Assembly: GCF_030272615.1 (NCBI RefSeq)
Contig: NC_081407.1
Coordinates: 98,687,897 to 98,751,896 of the forward strand
DNA length: 64,000 nt
Source: Cryptomeria japonica
Lineage: Eukaryota > Streptophyta > Pinopsida > Cupressales > Cupressaceae
Direction of reading: 5' to 3'
Part shown: in pieces, positions 48,172 to 61,960 of the stretch
Position numbering within the stretch: the stretch's first letter is position 1
How the letters are laid out: each line of letters starts with the position of its first letter
Made by a program: the position numbers and the translations under genes
Notes under the pieces: model-generated
What the model was told of the DNA's origin: nothing
The model's database searches: none
What the model saw: the letters and a program-made list of their open reading frames with translations, nothing else

Positions 48172-48930
48172 CTTAATATATTAGTGTAGCCCACTATAAT
48201 ACTTTAGGACATAATGATTCTTTTAATTTAGATGTCAAGCTTTAAACTGATTCTTTTAACTTAGATGTCAAGCTTTAAACTAATAATATGTGGAAGGTGT
48301 TAATGTAGGTCTAAATTGATTGATCATTTTTTTTGCTTAATCTACTATTACATATATTTCACTTATATACATATATTTAAAGAAATCATTATTCTTGATA
48401 TATTGGACACAATTCTCTCCATGTAGGATTCTCATTCCTCAATTCATTAATTTTTTTACCATTAAGATTTTCCCCACAATTTTTTTTTCAACAACTTAGT
48501 ATCCCGTGCTAGTTGTGAGACTATACTTTGAGTAAAGTGAAAGTTGTTTTCTCATGATCTAATAGTCTAAATATATCACTATAGCCCACCACAATACTTC
48601 AAGACCCAATGCTTCTTTGTATATTGAATGTCAAGATTCACTAATATTGTGTGGAAGGTGTTGATGTAGTTGTAAAGTAACCAATGTTTTTTTATTGAAG
48701 CAAAATCTATTGCATATATTTCACTTCATATGTGTCTTTAAGGAAATAACCATCTTTGGTATATTAAAAAAATTATCTCTATGTAAGATTCTCATTTATT
48801 TGTTCATCAAATTTTTTACCATTAAGATTTCCCCCATAATTTTCCTTTGATGAAAACTTAGTCTCCCATGATAATTGTACAAGAGACCCTCCTTTGAGTA
48901 GAGTGAAAGTTATTGTCTCATGATCTAATA
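48172..48930. repeat. Diverged tandem duplication of about 380 bases
   Basis: Unit 1 (about 48172-48563) and unit 2 (about 48564-48930) share in order GTGTAGCCCAC/ATAGCCCACCACAATACTT, GTGGAAGGTGTT, ATATATTTCACTT, GTAAGATTCTCATT, TTTTTTACCATTAAGATTT, AGTGAAAGTT and TCTCATGATCTAATA. They differ by many substitutions and small indels, so the duplication is old. Unit 1 has a further 40-base duplication (GATTCTTTTAA...GTCAAGCTTTAAACT). Confidence 0.7.
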
Positions 48931-49399
48931 AGCAGTTTACAAGAAAATGATTTTCAAACTATTAAATCTAATCATTGAAGACATTTAATTTATTTTTGTC
49001 TTGAAAGGTTGGAATATCAAATTTTATGTATATTGTCAAAGGGTTGTAACCACTAAATTGTCTCTTCATTGTTATGTGTTTGGTTTCAAGTTATCCCAAT
49101 TATATTAGGTGAGCTAACTCTCATGTCCTAAATTATTATAATTAGAGAAAGCTTTCCAATAACCATGTTTTGTCCTCTAGAATCCATTTTTAATATCAAA
49201 TTTCACATCAAACATGTTCTTCTAACCCTTTTCTCAATTTTATATTCACTACATAATTTAACTCTAGCTTGCATTCCCCAACTCTCACAGTTAATCTAGT
49301 TGAATATGAAAATGTGATAGTTCATAGTTTACTCTTGAATCTAATATTAAATTTTAGTTTATAATTATTAATGAAAAGAAAGGTGAACTTCGTATAATT

Positions 49400-49860
49400 T
49401 GCACAATCTACAACTATGAACTCTTTATTCTTTTTTTTTTCTTTCTAAAAAATTGTTCAATAATTTTTCAAACACGGAATAATGTATCTTTGTACATGAA
49501 CTAACTATGATGGGAAGAACAATTGTGTATAAACAACTACCCACATTATTGAATACTTTAGTAGTAAAGTCAAATGTTTGAAGCTTTTAACATGATTGCA
49601 ATCAACTTCTTCAAGAAACCCTTGGTGCATATGTTTAAAATAGATCCATTATTAACCAAAGAGTGTTAAATGTCTAACTTGTTAGATATTACCATAACAT
49701 GCAAAGGTAAAGCTCTATTAGTGATTGAGTCTTGTGCAAACTTATCATCAAATGGAATAGTGTGAAGTTCCCTATAACCTTGATAGATTCTATCAATGGT
49801 GTCAATAATTATAAAGAAGAATAAAAAAAATTTATAATCTTCTCTAAGGTACATTTTCAT
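49400..49860 (-). pseudogene. Ty3/gypsy protease-region remnant
   Basis: On the minus strand the frame from 49860 reads into ALPLHVMVISNKLDI, a stop, then NNGSILNICTKGFLKKL, which resembles the plant gypsy protease region (pattern L-h-DNGS-x-LNIC-x-x-FLKKL). A degraded NVGSCLYTIVLPI-like string follows in another frame. The active-site Asp codon appears changed to Asn. Neither LTR nor RT was found nearby, so this is a fragment. Confidence 0.4.
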
Positions 49861-52549
49861 GATACCTTAATAAATAAGTGATGTCCATACTATAATCTAA
49901 AGAGATATTTTAACTTGTATATTTAATAGTTGTTAAAATGTCAAATTCCTTTGTAAGATTGAAGTATGGTATTTGCAAGAAGATTAGGTACATTAGATGT
50001 CAAAATAGGTTGTAAAGTCTGTAACATCTTGGTATCTAACCATCTTTTGATAAGTATGCCTAATAATAGTATAATATTGTGAATCGGTATGAGCTTGTGT
50101 CTTTTAAAATAGATATCAAAGATTATAGTTAGGACATGAATAATAGAGGAACTAGCATCAAAAAATAAATTTCAAGAAAATATCACTAAGTCCATACAAA
50201 ATATTTTATGCGTTAATAAAAAATATAAATGATACATATGCCACATCCATAAAAAAATATGATGAATCAAACCATTGTAATTCCATATCATTCAAATGAT
50301 ATTTAAGTTCACTAATCAACAAATATTGTGTAACGTCAACTAGTTCTTATTCTAATTGAACAACAATGACGTTTTTAAGACAATACACTCAATCATCGTG
50401 ATAGCACTCAATACATCTACTCTGTATTTACAAATAACTTCTATTTAAAAAATAAAAACTATAAAGAAATTCAAATAATCATTATCTTTCAATTTTTCAA
50501 CAGGGATTTTTATTAGCAATTATAAAGCAGTTAAAAACGGTATTATTACTCTTCTTTCTTTCAAGTTCTACCGTCAAATTATCTCATCAACTAATAGACC
50601 CGCCCTTAATCTATTAGTGAAGTTGAATGTTTCTCGATGATCCTACTAAAATTAAAATTGAAATTATACCAAATTTGACTGAATGGACATAAAATTCTTC
50701 CAATAAAAAATAAAGAATACAACTTTGCTCAACTTAACCAGTTTTTATTTACAACATGAGTCCCGGCATCGAACCCCGCGCAGAGCATTTTGTCATACTC
50801 TGACAAGACTCCAAAGTCCACTTGTAAAGAATCTTGTCGTTTCTTTACAAAATACTTGCAGAGGAATACTTAGATTTTTCATGCTTTATTTTTTGTTCTG
50901 ATCGATAATGGATATCAATTCCATGCCGCCTGGTTTTATAAGGATTTAACTGCATGATTTTACATATTTGTTTTTATATTACCTAGTCTTTTCATTAAAA
51001 AAATATTATAGGCAGTAATTATTAATCCTTACTGTAAGGCAGAGTAATTATTGTTGTTCCCATGATAGCGAATTAAAATATAATGATTAAAGATTTGATA
51101 TAGATATTTGTATAATAAAACAAAATATATATTATATAAATTAATTAAATACATTCTAATAATGTTTGTGAGTAATTAATTATAGACAATTTGAACTATT
51201 GTTATTCATTTTTTGCATTAAATAAATGAAATGATATTAGTAATACTGTATTGTAAGTGTGAACCATCAATGTATACAAATTATTGTTGTCGTTTTTTGC
51301 ACAAAAGTGTTGAAGTGAGAGAAGATGGTGAATTAGTGGTCATCATGTTGGAGAATTATAAAGATAAATTTCAATTTTGAGCTTGATAGAACCTATTTCT
51401 TTTAGACCATAGTTGTTGTTTTTTTGTGTTGAAAGAATGCAAAAGATTACATAAGAGAGACAGTCAAGTCAATAGACTGTCGAGAGTAGAACATAACAAC
51501 AAACATATAGTTGTATGAGCACATGTTTACAAACATAAGACTAAGAATCACAACTACAAAGGGACATAGGAGAAGGAGTTACATGTTATATTAGAAAGAA
51601 ATTTAAAGTGGCGAAACATTAAGCATAATTCATTCCAAATTTGAAATGTTTCTTGTTCTTTGGAGTTAGAGTATACATTTTTATACGTGTCTTATAACTT
51701 AATGTTTAATAAACTATACTTCGAAATAGATTAATGACTGATGTAATTTTCTATTATTCTTAAGTATTTTTTACTTGATTTTCTCAATATTTGTTTTTAA
51801 TTATATAAGAAAGCCTATATATAGCCCAACAACCCAAAACTACCTTGATAAGAGGTTCAAATAATGATTGGGTGAAGCACTATAACTTACCAACATAGAT
51901 GCCCCTACCCATGCTAGAGCCAAATCAAGTTTCAATGTATTACCATTATTCGAGTTTTAATTTTCACAACAATTTTTATCAACTAAAATCTATTCAATAT
52001 TTATCTATAAGATTTTTGTTAAAAATATATATTTAATATATAAATTGTATAAGAAAATATTTCGTTCATTGGTAGGAAACTATATAGATCAATTATAAGA
52101 TAAAAATTAGGAAATGTTATAGTTTAGTTGGGCAAGGTACTAATAAAAGTGTTTGCTTAAACTGGCTTCAACTAAAGGAAATATAATTCAAGATTTGAAA
52201 CAAACAAAATATATAAAATACTTGTTGATTCGTCACAAAATTATCAAAACTAACTCAAATGACTCTTTGTGCAAGATGATGTTCATCCATGCCAAGATCT
52301 CAAGATTTGATCTAAACTTTACACTACCTAGTTTTTTGAGCTCCTTTGATGATTCTTGTTTTGATTTACAACTTCTTATTATTGATTTTTGGTGGTGGAT
52401 GCTTATTATATGTAAGCTAATAAAAATATTTTTAGTTTTTTTTAATCCCCTCTTTCAAATCTTGTTTACAAATTATTGAATATGGTGCTAATTGCCCTTA
52501 ACATTTAAATTTTAAAAAGGTAAAAAATAGAAAAATCTAGAGGTGAATC
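49861..52549. other. AT-rich intergenic sequence
   Basis: No gene is seen. A Pol III B-box-like string lies at 50760-50790 on the minus strand. The 108-codon open frame at 52153-52479 has no family features and ordinary AT-rich composition, so it is not called. Confidence 0.45.
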
Positions 52550-54290
52550 AATGGGGATTTTTGTTAGGAAAATGACGTCTCAACCTTGTGATTATAAAAA
52601 TCTATTGTTGATAAATGGGTGTGGTGGGTTGCAAGGCGGGTACCCCCTTGTAGGGTCTAGGGGGGATTGCCCCCTTAATAGAGGGTCTAGGAGTTTGTGT
52701 CTCAATGGGGATTTGAGGGCATCACTAATGCAGAGAATCCACACACTCAACCAACTAAGGGAGATCTTTCTCCCGACTCACCTATCCAATTAGGTGATAA
52801 CTCTTCACTCATTCACAGAACCCCTCACAAGGTCATTGATGACTCACAAGGCTTCAACACCCCAAAGACACACTCATACTTCTCAACACTCCTACAACCA
52901 TTGACATACCTTAGGTTAAGATTATACAACCTGCCTAAATCCAACTAAGAACTTCTAGCCTCTTGATTCACACCAAACTCACAAAACTCCACTCTCTCAA
53001 GTTCATCACACAATAGATCTCCAAATTCCACTATTACTCAACTCACATCACATAGAAGGTACTCACAAGACAATGTACCTCTTAACACCCCTATAAGGAC
53101 TTCTTGACATGCCCAATCAAGGTTCTCTACCCTCCCAGCCATCCAAGAGGTTATAACTAGGTTTATTGTAGATTCATTGTTTTTAAGACAGTCATGCAAA
53201 ATGCAAGGACAACCAATGATTCTTGAGTCATTTCTCAATCCTTGGTCTTCAACGCTTGATCTTATGGTGAAGAGCTTATCTACCTTCCTCTCAATCACCA
53301 AACCCAACATCAAACCCCCTTCCTAACCTTGCAAAGTATGATGACACAACACACTGTCAAATTGTGACAACCATGGGTTTTGTAGGGACAGTCAAAAGAA
53401 TTACTTGCTTGTTGTGGTTCTACCACTCAATAACCCTTTAATCACACCAAGGACTCTCCCTCACATCCATCTCTCCATTCACTACATCTCCCAAGGACCA
53501 ATGAAGCACCTTCGCCACTCAAACCCCCTCAAACCACTGTTATATCAAACTATTACACTGTCAAATCAATATTTTGCCATCATTTTGTACGTGCAAAAGT
53601 GAGCATGGTACCCTACCAATAAAACAAAATCAGAGAGGACTCATTCCTTTTTCACCATCAATGAGTTTAAAATGCTATAGAACATGAGATCATGAATAAA
53701 AACACCCAAGAGTAGACTGTCACGTGTTAACTCTCAGAAAAGTGCAGGAAACCTCAGGTTTTTATTGATTTTCTTGTTAAATACATCACATCCAACCCTA
53801 GAATTATCAAGGAAGGGCTTATTTAAATGTGTCCAAAGACTTCCCAATGGTTATAACCACTTTTCAAATTTGTTTTGACAAACAATTTCTAATCACTCTC
53901 AGAAATGCAAAAGTTGCTTGACACATTTAGCAACTTTGTCAAAATTTGATCCTAGACTCAACCTAGAAAATCCATGACTTAAAACACATTTAAATAGGTC
54001 CAAATAGATCTAAAAGAGCCTTACACATCATTAAACATCATATTTGACCTATTCAGACATATTTGCATTATAGTGACAATTTTTGAGATTTTTTGACAAT
54101 GTGGCCCTAATAAGACTCAACACAACTCTTGATGGTCTCAATGACCCTTAATACATCAAATATGGTCTTTTAAGACCTTATTCATGACAAAACTCAAAAA
54201 CATTAACTTATCACAAATTTTGGCCTCATGGTGGCCACTTTGTGCTAGGTGCTCCTGCACCAATCACCCCCAAAACACATTGTTTATGTA
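52550..54290. other. Unassigned repeat-like sequence
   Basis: GC-richer than its flanks. It begins with a GGGTCTAGG-rich stretch (52620-52720) of the kind seen in decayed plant repeats and continues with CA-rich sequence (52740-53640). No coding similarity was recognised, though the composition shift from the surrounding DNA suggests an old insertion. Confidence 0.3.
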
Positions 54291-54610
54291 TAATTTATCA
54301 TTGTAAATCTTGACCATTTACCATTAGGTCACAAATATAATAGTGGATACTATGTGTGGTTTTCTTGTCCTAACAGGAGACACTATTTTATGAGTGCATT
54401 ATATTATGACTGTGTATTGTAAGACTTTGATAGTTGTTGAGTTGCTTCTAGATATTTTGTTGGTGATACTCATGTGAGAAGCTTGCTATGTGAGTATATT
54501 ATCATCGATTGTTGATTTCTAATTAATATATTGGGTATATTCTGGAGTGTGGAGTTTTTCTCTTGGAAGGGTTTTCCCCACATAAATCATTGTGTTGTGG
54601 TATGCATGCT
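54291..54610 (+). mobile_element. Probable copia LTR fragment
   Basis: The stretch TTTTTCTCTTGGAAGGGTTT followed by TCCCCACATAAATC and TTGTGTTGTGG (about 54556-54600) matches the common R/U5 end of plant copia LTRs. The upstream 250 bases are compatible with an LTR, but no partner LTR or coding part is present. Confidence 0.4.
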
Positions 54611-54640
54611 ATATATATTTATTTCTATTAAGTTTTTATA

Positions 54641-57421
54641 ACTATATTTTTATTTATTTTTGGCAAGGTGGCAATGTCACTTGACATATTTTATTAATAA
54701 TATATAATTTTTACAATATCTTTAAAAAATGGTTAAAACTGAGCTCCCAGAGAAAAGAACCAGCAAGAAAAACTTTAGTCATTGCTCATCAACATGACTA
54801 TAGAAGAGAAGTAGTGAACAATCCTCTAGCTAGAGCTAGTTACAAAATAGAGATCAGCAAAGGAGCATGCAGGCTCATTTACAAATAGGAGCATGCAAGC
54901 TCATTTTACAAAATAGGAGCATGCAAGCTTATTTACAAAATAAGTTCCTTGGATATCTTGAAGGCCCTGAAACAAAGAACTCCTGCAACCAAAAATGACA
55001 TGCCCCTGCACCAAAAGACAACTCCAACCAAAATATATATATACTACAGAACACAAAGAATTTACAAGAAACGCAAGGTTCCAAAACATGACTGACACCA
55101 ACGACATGAGATCTGCGGTCTGCCATTATAGACAAATGCCAAACGAGAAGAGGTGAATGTGGAAATGCTAGAGAGAAATGAAGCCCAAAATTTTTATATC
55201 ATAAATGAAAAGAAAGAGGAGATATATCATAAAAAATCTGACAAACCAAAAGAAGAGGCGTACAGAGATAATCATGAAAACAACGCTACGCCAAACTTTA
55301 AATGACATATGAAGGACGGATTCCCAATGTAAAAATAAATATCTCCAGATTTCACACCAGAAGAGAGTACCAAACACGCGAACAACACCAATAACAACCA
55401 ACTCATCATTAATGAATGCCAAGTGATGATCAAGTAAAGCAAAGTACCTCAAATCAAAACCAAATGGAATTATGAAAAGAAAAACCTCACCAAGAGAAGA
55501 GAATATCAACTCGTATAAACAAGCAATCATATAATAAGAAAGATTAAATACTCAACTCTCTACAGGCTATACTTAATAGGTTTGGGAAGCTCATCAAATC
55601 ACCCCCCAATCGAGAGGAATCAATAACAGTTTTGTCACAACCCATATTAGCGAGGCAATTAGCCAATGCATTACCTTCACGATAAACATGTGAGATGATG
55701 AGGTGCTCAAACGTATCAAGAAGAGTCCATATTTGTTCAAGAATATACCGGAAATGCCAATTATCAGCTTTTCTTACCTTGCAAGCATTAATGACAGTAG
55801 CTGAATCACCTTCAATATGAAGGTTTTGAAATTCAAATCCTTAGCCATAACAAGACCTTCTAAAAAAGCACAAACCTCGGCCATATTATTTGTGCCAGGA
55901 GAAATTGGCATAGCTTTTAATGTTAATAAAGAACCCAAATAATTACAAAAAACTATCCCTATTCCTGAATCACCAAGATTTCCACGGGAGGATCCATCAA
56001 AATTCAATGTACAAAAAGGGGCATTAGGAGGATGCCATTTTATGGAATTTTTGTCTACAAGTGTTTTTTGAATCCTTGGAAAGGCGGGTGATACAGGAAT
56101 AATGATACTTTTCCAAGAAGAGATCATAAAATTGTCCCAAGAAGAGAACTCTGAATTCATACTAAAATATTTCTGAACATGAGCATTAACTTGCTCAATA
56201 ATACTTCTTTCCAAAATCCCAAGAACAACCGATAAATCCGATGAGTCACATCTAAAAATGCGCTTATTTCTTTCCCACCAAATGACCCATATGACTGAAG
56301 AGGGAATTATAAACCACAAACAAGCAAATAGAGAAGATGAATACAAAATTGGCCAAGACTGAAACATGTCTTATAAAGATAAAGGTAAAGGGAATGAAAG
56401 AGATAACTTTTGGAGGACAAAATGCCAACAACTACTCGCAAACTCACAATGAAGAAAAAGATGATTGACATCTTCAAGAGCTTTAACACATAAGACATAA
56501 GAAAAGGAGGCTGCAATATTAAATTTGACTAAACGATCACTAGTCAAAATTCTATTTTGCAGCTCGAGCCAGGAAAAAACACCAGCTTTAGGTAATACTG
56601 AATTATTCCAACAGAACAAAAAGGCACGATGAGGAGCATTTTGATTGGCCATTTGTTGAACAGCAAAATATCCTTCTTTAACAGAGTAGTTTCCCGATTT
56701 AGAAGGGCACCAAATAAGTTGATCTTTGATGTTAGAAAGGAAAGCCACTTGGTCTTGCAAAACAGATTTAAAATTTTGAATTTCCTACAAGGACAATGGC
56801 AGAGTAGAGGGATCCTTCCATGAGAGCTTGTGAGAAAACAGATCAACACTATCTACATAATCAACCAATCTAACTCCCCATGATTGAGAAAGAACAACTG
56901 AAATAGAAGAAAGAGAATCATGTTGCGAAAGAGGGGGAAAGCCATTCCAGGAGTCTTTCCAAAAAAGAATATCCTCCTCCGAATGGACCTGCCAGGAGAG
57001 AAAATTAGAGACCACTTCCCTACATGAGATCATAAAGTTCCAAATAACAGACCCCCATGGAGGATTAGAAATTGTGAAGATCCTAGCAGGATTCTGGGAA
57101 TCTAAATACTTAGCCTGCATAATTTGGCACCACAAAGATTGGGGCTTAGTATACATAGACCAAACTAGTTTGCCCCCAAAAGCCCTATTTCTTTTAGATA
57201 AGTCATGAATCCCATCACCACCAACTTGCTTGGAAAGAGACATCTTGGTCAAAGAAATCAATGGAATCTTTTTATCTTCTGTCATGTTATTTTTCCAAAG
57301 AAAAGATCGAATAATCTTTTCAATTTGGGAGATGACTGATCTGGGAGCTTGAAGAACTAAGATATAGTAATTGGGAATGGCAAATAGGATTGTTTTAATG
57401 AGAAGTATCCTACCTGAAAGA
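54641..57421 (-). mobile_element. 5'-truncated LINE (non-LTR retrotransposon)
   Basis: Read on the minus strand, the element starts abruptly in the tail of the reverse transcriptase and continues through the zf-RVT domain and an RNase H domain. It then has a long 3' region (about 55555-54662) and ends in an A-rich tail (54662-54641). Endonuclease and most of RT are missing, the usual result of incomplete target-primed reverse transcription. No target duplication was identified because the tail is AT-rich. Confidence 0.75.
55556..57421 (-). pseudogene. LINE ORF2 C-terminal part (RT tail, zf-RVT, RNase H)
   Basis: The first residues (GRILLIKTILFAIPNYY...FLWKNN) are the end of LINE RT. The zf-RVT part follows: GDGIHDLSKRNRAFGGKLVW, WGSVIWN, then WCPSKSGNYSVKEGY and FCWNNSVLPKAGVFSWL, with the Cys/His end CVKALEDVNHLFLHCEFASSCW. 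RNase H has LNFDGSSRGN, NNMAEVCAFLEGL and, after a frameshift near 55830, GDSATVINA and HVYREGNALAN, so its catalytic acidic residues are present. In-frame stops occur at 56785 and 56371. The frame ends near 55556. Confidence 0.8.
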
Positions 57422-60400
57422 GAAGTTTTTATAACTATTATAAAGATCTAAAAAGCTTTTATATTACCCTCCTCTCAAAATTGGTGTAGGAAGTTATTCT
57501 GCAACCTTAACGTCCTTTCAATTTTCACATAAATGTCATGTAATTTCTAAATATAATACAATATTGAACATTATATTTGGGTGAATGCTTGGATGGAAAT
57601 CATATGTGACCAAAAGCTATGATGTTTGCATTTTTTCCATTGGGATTTTCACACCCAAACATGCAAGGTGCAAATTCATTCATAAGAGCTCATAGTGCAA
57701 GTATGACATCCCTTACAAAAGGTTTGATAATAAATTTGAGACATTTTGACAAGTCTAATGATAATCAAATAATGCTTGATAAGTTGGATATTCACTATTG
57801 TCTCAATGAATACACAAATTTTCTTTTATATACAATGACATGGTAGCATATGTCAAACTTGTGTTTTGTTGACTTTAGGGTAAAGGCGGGAGTGGATCAA
57901 TTTAAATATTGATAATGTCTAATTTTTTATAACAAATTCTCATATATTTGCCCCATATACTTGTCCCTCACACCTATGCAAACACATACCTCCATGTGCA
58001 TATTATCCATTTGAAATTTAAACATTAAGGAAAAACACTAGGTTGTGAAGGAATGTCAATTTCACAAAAAAAAAAAATGTAAAAGGAAAAACACCATTAC
58101 ATAAATTTATCTAGGCTAATTAAATAAAAATATTCAATAAGACAATTTACCTACATAATGTAAGGGATTAATTATTCTAGTAGTGTACAAAGAGAAAAAT
58201 GAGCGAGTTAGGCATTCTAAATTGTCAGATTGATGATGGAAGAACTAAACTAATGTTATTTTAATTTATTCACCACTATTATGAAATTGTTTGTCTTTGT
58301 TTGATGAATATCTTGAACTCTAAGCTACCAAAAAAATGATATATTAATTCTAACCTCTACAACACCAATCTTGTTATCACAAAGTTGGTCTATCATGTAA
58401 GATTGATCTAAATATTCATAAAAATGATTTGATAAAATGTATGCCTAAAAAATTTATTTCCTTCACTTTATTAGTATCTAAATTTATCGAAATGTATGCC
58501 TAAAAAATTAAAGGATCATTTGTGCACTCCTCGAGATTGATCTAGATCATCTCTTGTCAATTGAAAATGATTTATAAGAATACGATGATAAGTTCAAAAT
58601 AGAAAACAAATGTATATAACTAATTACAAATATAGATAAAAATAAATACAAATTAAAACCAAACTATAAAGCGGACTCAATATAAACATATATCTTTGAT
58701 CATCATATTATTACATAAAACATGTTAAATTAATCACCAAACTAAATAAATAATTGATATACAAATGTTATCATTATATAATAATAAATTACTTTAAGAT
58801 AAACCATATAAAAGTTGGAATAACTTAATATTTAAATTTCAAAAAGCAATTGAATACAAATTTAAAACGTTTCAATAAGATAGTGACAAAGAACACAAGA
58901 ATGTATCTTAAAGATAAATTAATAAATTAATATAAAGAATTTAGAAGACATGTAACAAAGGACAAAATTTGTTTATATACAATATAAAATGATACGAATC
59001 TTATTTGAAAAAAGACCATCTGAATTTTAAGAGAGTTTTAATTTCAGAAAAGATTTCACTTGTCTTCATAACTACCTACAAACCTTTATAATCAAATTGT
59101 AGAATCTTGGGCATTAGAAGAGAGTGAAAATAAAAAAATCACCAAAAAAGTATTATAATAGTAATGAGTTTCACTTTTTCCCAAAAACATTATTCAAAGG
59201 AGAGATTCGATTTGAACTTTATAATAAAGTATAATTAATTTGTACTCAAAAGTGTTTGAAAGATATTTTAATTATGAAGTTGACCATGTGAAATGAATCA
59301 CACTTTTATTTGTATTTCAATATGGGCGTTAGGTATGAATCTTTGACGATTGTGATACATTAGGGCCACCTGAATCTCCTTTCAAAAACAATCAATATTT
59401 AAGAATTTAAAAAAGTTTTTGATTATTTTATTATGAGGAGAGAGATAATAGCTTTTCTATTACATTCAATTATTTTATTGGATTGTGTTTTAATCAAGAA
59501 TAGTAATAATAATATATTCAATGCTATTAATATATTTTAGGTATAGTAGAGTGGTACAATCATTATAGTAGTTATAAGGCCATCACATTCTTGTTAGGTA
59601 TAATAGGACAAGAAAGATGTCTAAAACTAAAGATTCAACAATAAAATATAGTCAAAAGTTAGTTTAGTAGGGTAGGTACCAAAAAGAAATTAAATAATGA
59701 AAATTTAAATTGTATAATATAAATCAATAAAGCATGAGTGATGTCAAATAAAAGTCTTTATTTAATATCAATTAAATGTGAATTTGAAAGATATAAATAT
59801 TGATTAATTTTGATCATGAGCAAATACCATTAAACGGAATATATACTACGAGCATGGGCATTTTATGTACAATTGAACCAAAAATCATAAGCATGGATTA
59901 TTTATTGGTGAATCTTAGTCAATTAGCAAATAGTTTGTATGACCATATTGAAATTGGCAAATATATTGCTCACCACAAGGTGGCCAAATGGACCAAATTT
60001 TATAAATTATCAATCTAATGCATTTGAATACACCATCAATTTATTTTATGACACGTGTGTAATTAGTATTTTTGCCAATATCAACTATGTGTTTCCAATG
60101 TTGTAATTAATATATTTTCCTAGAATATAGAACGCATGTATTAACTCGCTCATGTATTCATCGATATGATAATAAGGTTTGTTATGTATAAGGACCCATT
60201 TTATCAAAAACATCCAATGTTCAATATGTTGAAGGACTCATTTTGTCAATGGCATTAAGATATAATTGTGTAGGAGGACCCATTTTCCTAATACTATTAT
60301 AACTCTATGCTAATCATAGGTCCATAATCGCCTTGAAACTTAAAGTGTATGCATTTTGTCGATCTTCAGTTCACCCAACATTTACATGTATCATTTATTA

Positions 60401-60763
60401 GCATGTGGGAATTGCCAAATTTTAACTATACCTTTTAAAAATCTTGCAAAACTCAAGAAAAATTTAGTATACCATCTAAAAAAGTCCAATAAAATTCTCC
60501 AAATATGGATCAATATAAATACAATTGAAACTATGAATTTTTTGACTCATTTTGTTTGATTTTGAGCTCTTAATTCATATCATGGGAAAGTTACAACTAT
60601 AGGCATTGTTATAGTAGGGAGTCAACAAAAACCTAAAGGTAGGTGAGCATCTCTTTGATAATTTTATAAAATGTATTTACCTCTTTGTCATTTTGAGTTC
60701 ATTCTTACAAATTATTTAGTAGGAAAACATCCAGGGCCCAAGGAATTAAGGATCTATATTCTA
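57422..60763. other. AT-rich intergenic sequence
   Basis: No gene or element is recognised. A GGACCCATTTT string recurs three times at 60190-60290. Open frames up to 75 codons show no family features. Confidence 0.5.
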
Positions 60764-61960
60764 TGATGTAATAACCCAGTCTACTCAACCCAAAAAAAAT
60801 TGACTATATTTTTTTTTATTCTCTTAATTGTGTTTGATTCATTTGCATACTCTAGGCATCTATCCAAATAGAATAGGCATTCATCCATCTAGGATGAGCA
60901 TCTAACCATATAGGTTAGGCATCTGTCCATACGGGATAAGATGTTTCATCTATCCAATTCGGGATAGGCATCTACCCAAACGAGGTAGGCATCTATCCAA
61001 TCTGGGATAGGAAGTGCTTTGGCCAGAGACTTGGACTCATTGGGACCATCTGGGTCCTGAGTCACTCTCTAAGAACTACACTCCTCTACTAGGAGTGCAC
61101 CGAGGTCATCTTCCTTAGGAGTAAATAAAATAACATAATACAAGCTTGAATTTCACCTTAGAATTTGGCCTAAAGCCTTGGGAAGTCAAGTGAATCCATA
61201 CGGGATTCCTTCCGAGTATGCATTGAATTTTTTTTTAAAATCTTCCAATTAATATCTGCATCATTTGATTAAAATACAAAGGAGCTTTAAGAACAAACTA
61301 CTCACCCAAAAACAAATCCTAATCCCCATCCCTGAACGCCTGAGTACAAGGGACAACTCCACCCCTAGACTACCTACATACCCGTTTCGACACGGGATCA
61401 AGGCGTAAAGTATGTAGTTATGGTTTCTAACTATGGTTTAATGTAAACTATTTGGTGGGTACGCAACCCTTTCTAGGGTCAATGTCCCATAGAGTTTCTC
61501 TATGGTTGCTACCCACAATGGTAGCTCTATAGCAAAAAGGCTCAAGGTGGCCTCATGCTTGTGGCCTAAAACAACTAGGTCTTATTTCCTATTAAATACG
61601 TCACCCTTAACCCATTATCATCCACCAAAATCCATCAAGATAGATAAATTCCATAACGTCACACACAACCAACTCTAATGGGGTTTTCTAAGGTTTAACT
61701 GAGCGGATGCAAATTCTTTTAAAATTTATCTTATTAGATTATCGATCCAAGGGGGTTACCCACCCCTTGGATTTTAACTTCCATATGACCCTTATTTCTC
61801 CTCGACGGTTTATAGGGACGATGCCACAGACGTTGTTGTTGCAGCTTTATTAGGCGTAAAGTGCAGTAGTTCAACATGACGACATTACCCGTAAGCGTGA
61901 CCCAGAGGCACCATAGATACCGAACGCTACTAGTTTTTTGTTTCAACTCCACTTATTTAG
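60764..61960. mobile_element. Possible decayed LTR-like sequence
   Basis: It starts TGTAATAACCC, a common start of plant gypsy LTRs, and is GC-richer than the surroundings up to about 61950. It includes a minisatellite (60850-61015). No second LTR, primer-binding site or coding part is visible, so the boundary and class are guesses. Confidence 0.25.
60850..61015 (+). repeat. Minisatellite, unit about 25 bases (GGCATCTATCCA...GGATA)
   Basis: Six to seven imperfect units with consensus TAGGCATCTATCCAAnnnGGGA; units near 60852, 60876, 60897, 60922, 60965 and 60988. One unit is interrupted by an extra TGTTTCATC string. Confidence 0.75.

Noticed and set aside
52153-52479. 108-codon open frame
   Set aside because: AT-rich, no domain, no upstream or downstream gene signals.
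54901-55530. Minus-strand frames of 60-120 codons
   Set aside because: They lie in the 3' region of the LINE, downstream of its ORF2, and have a hydrophobic low-information composition.
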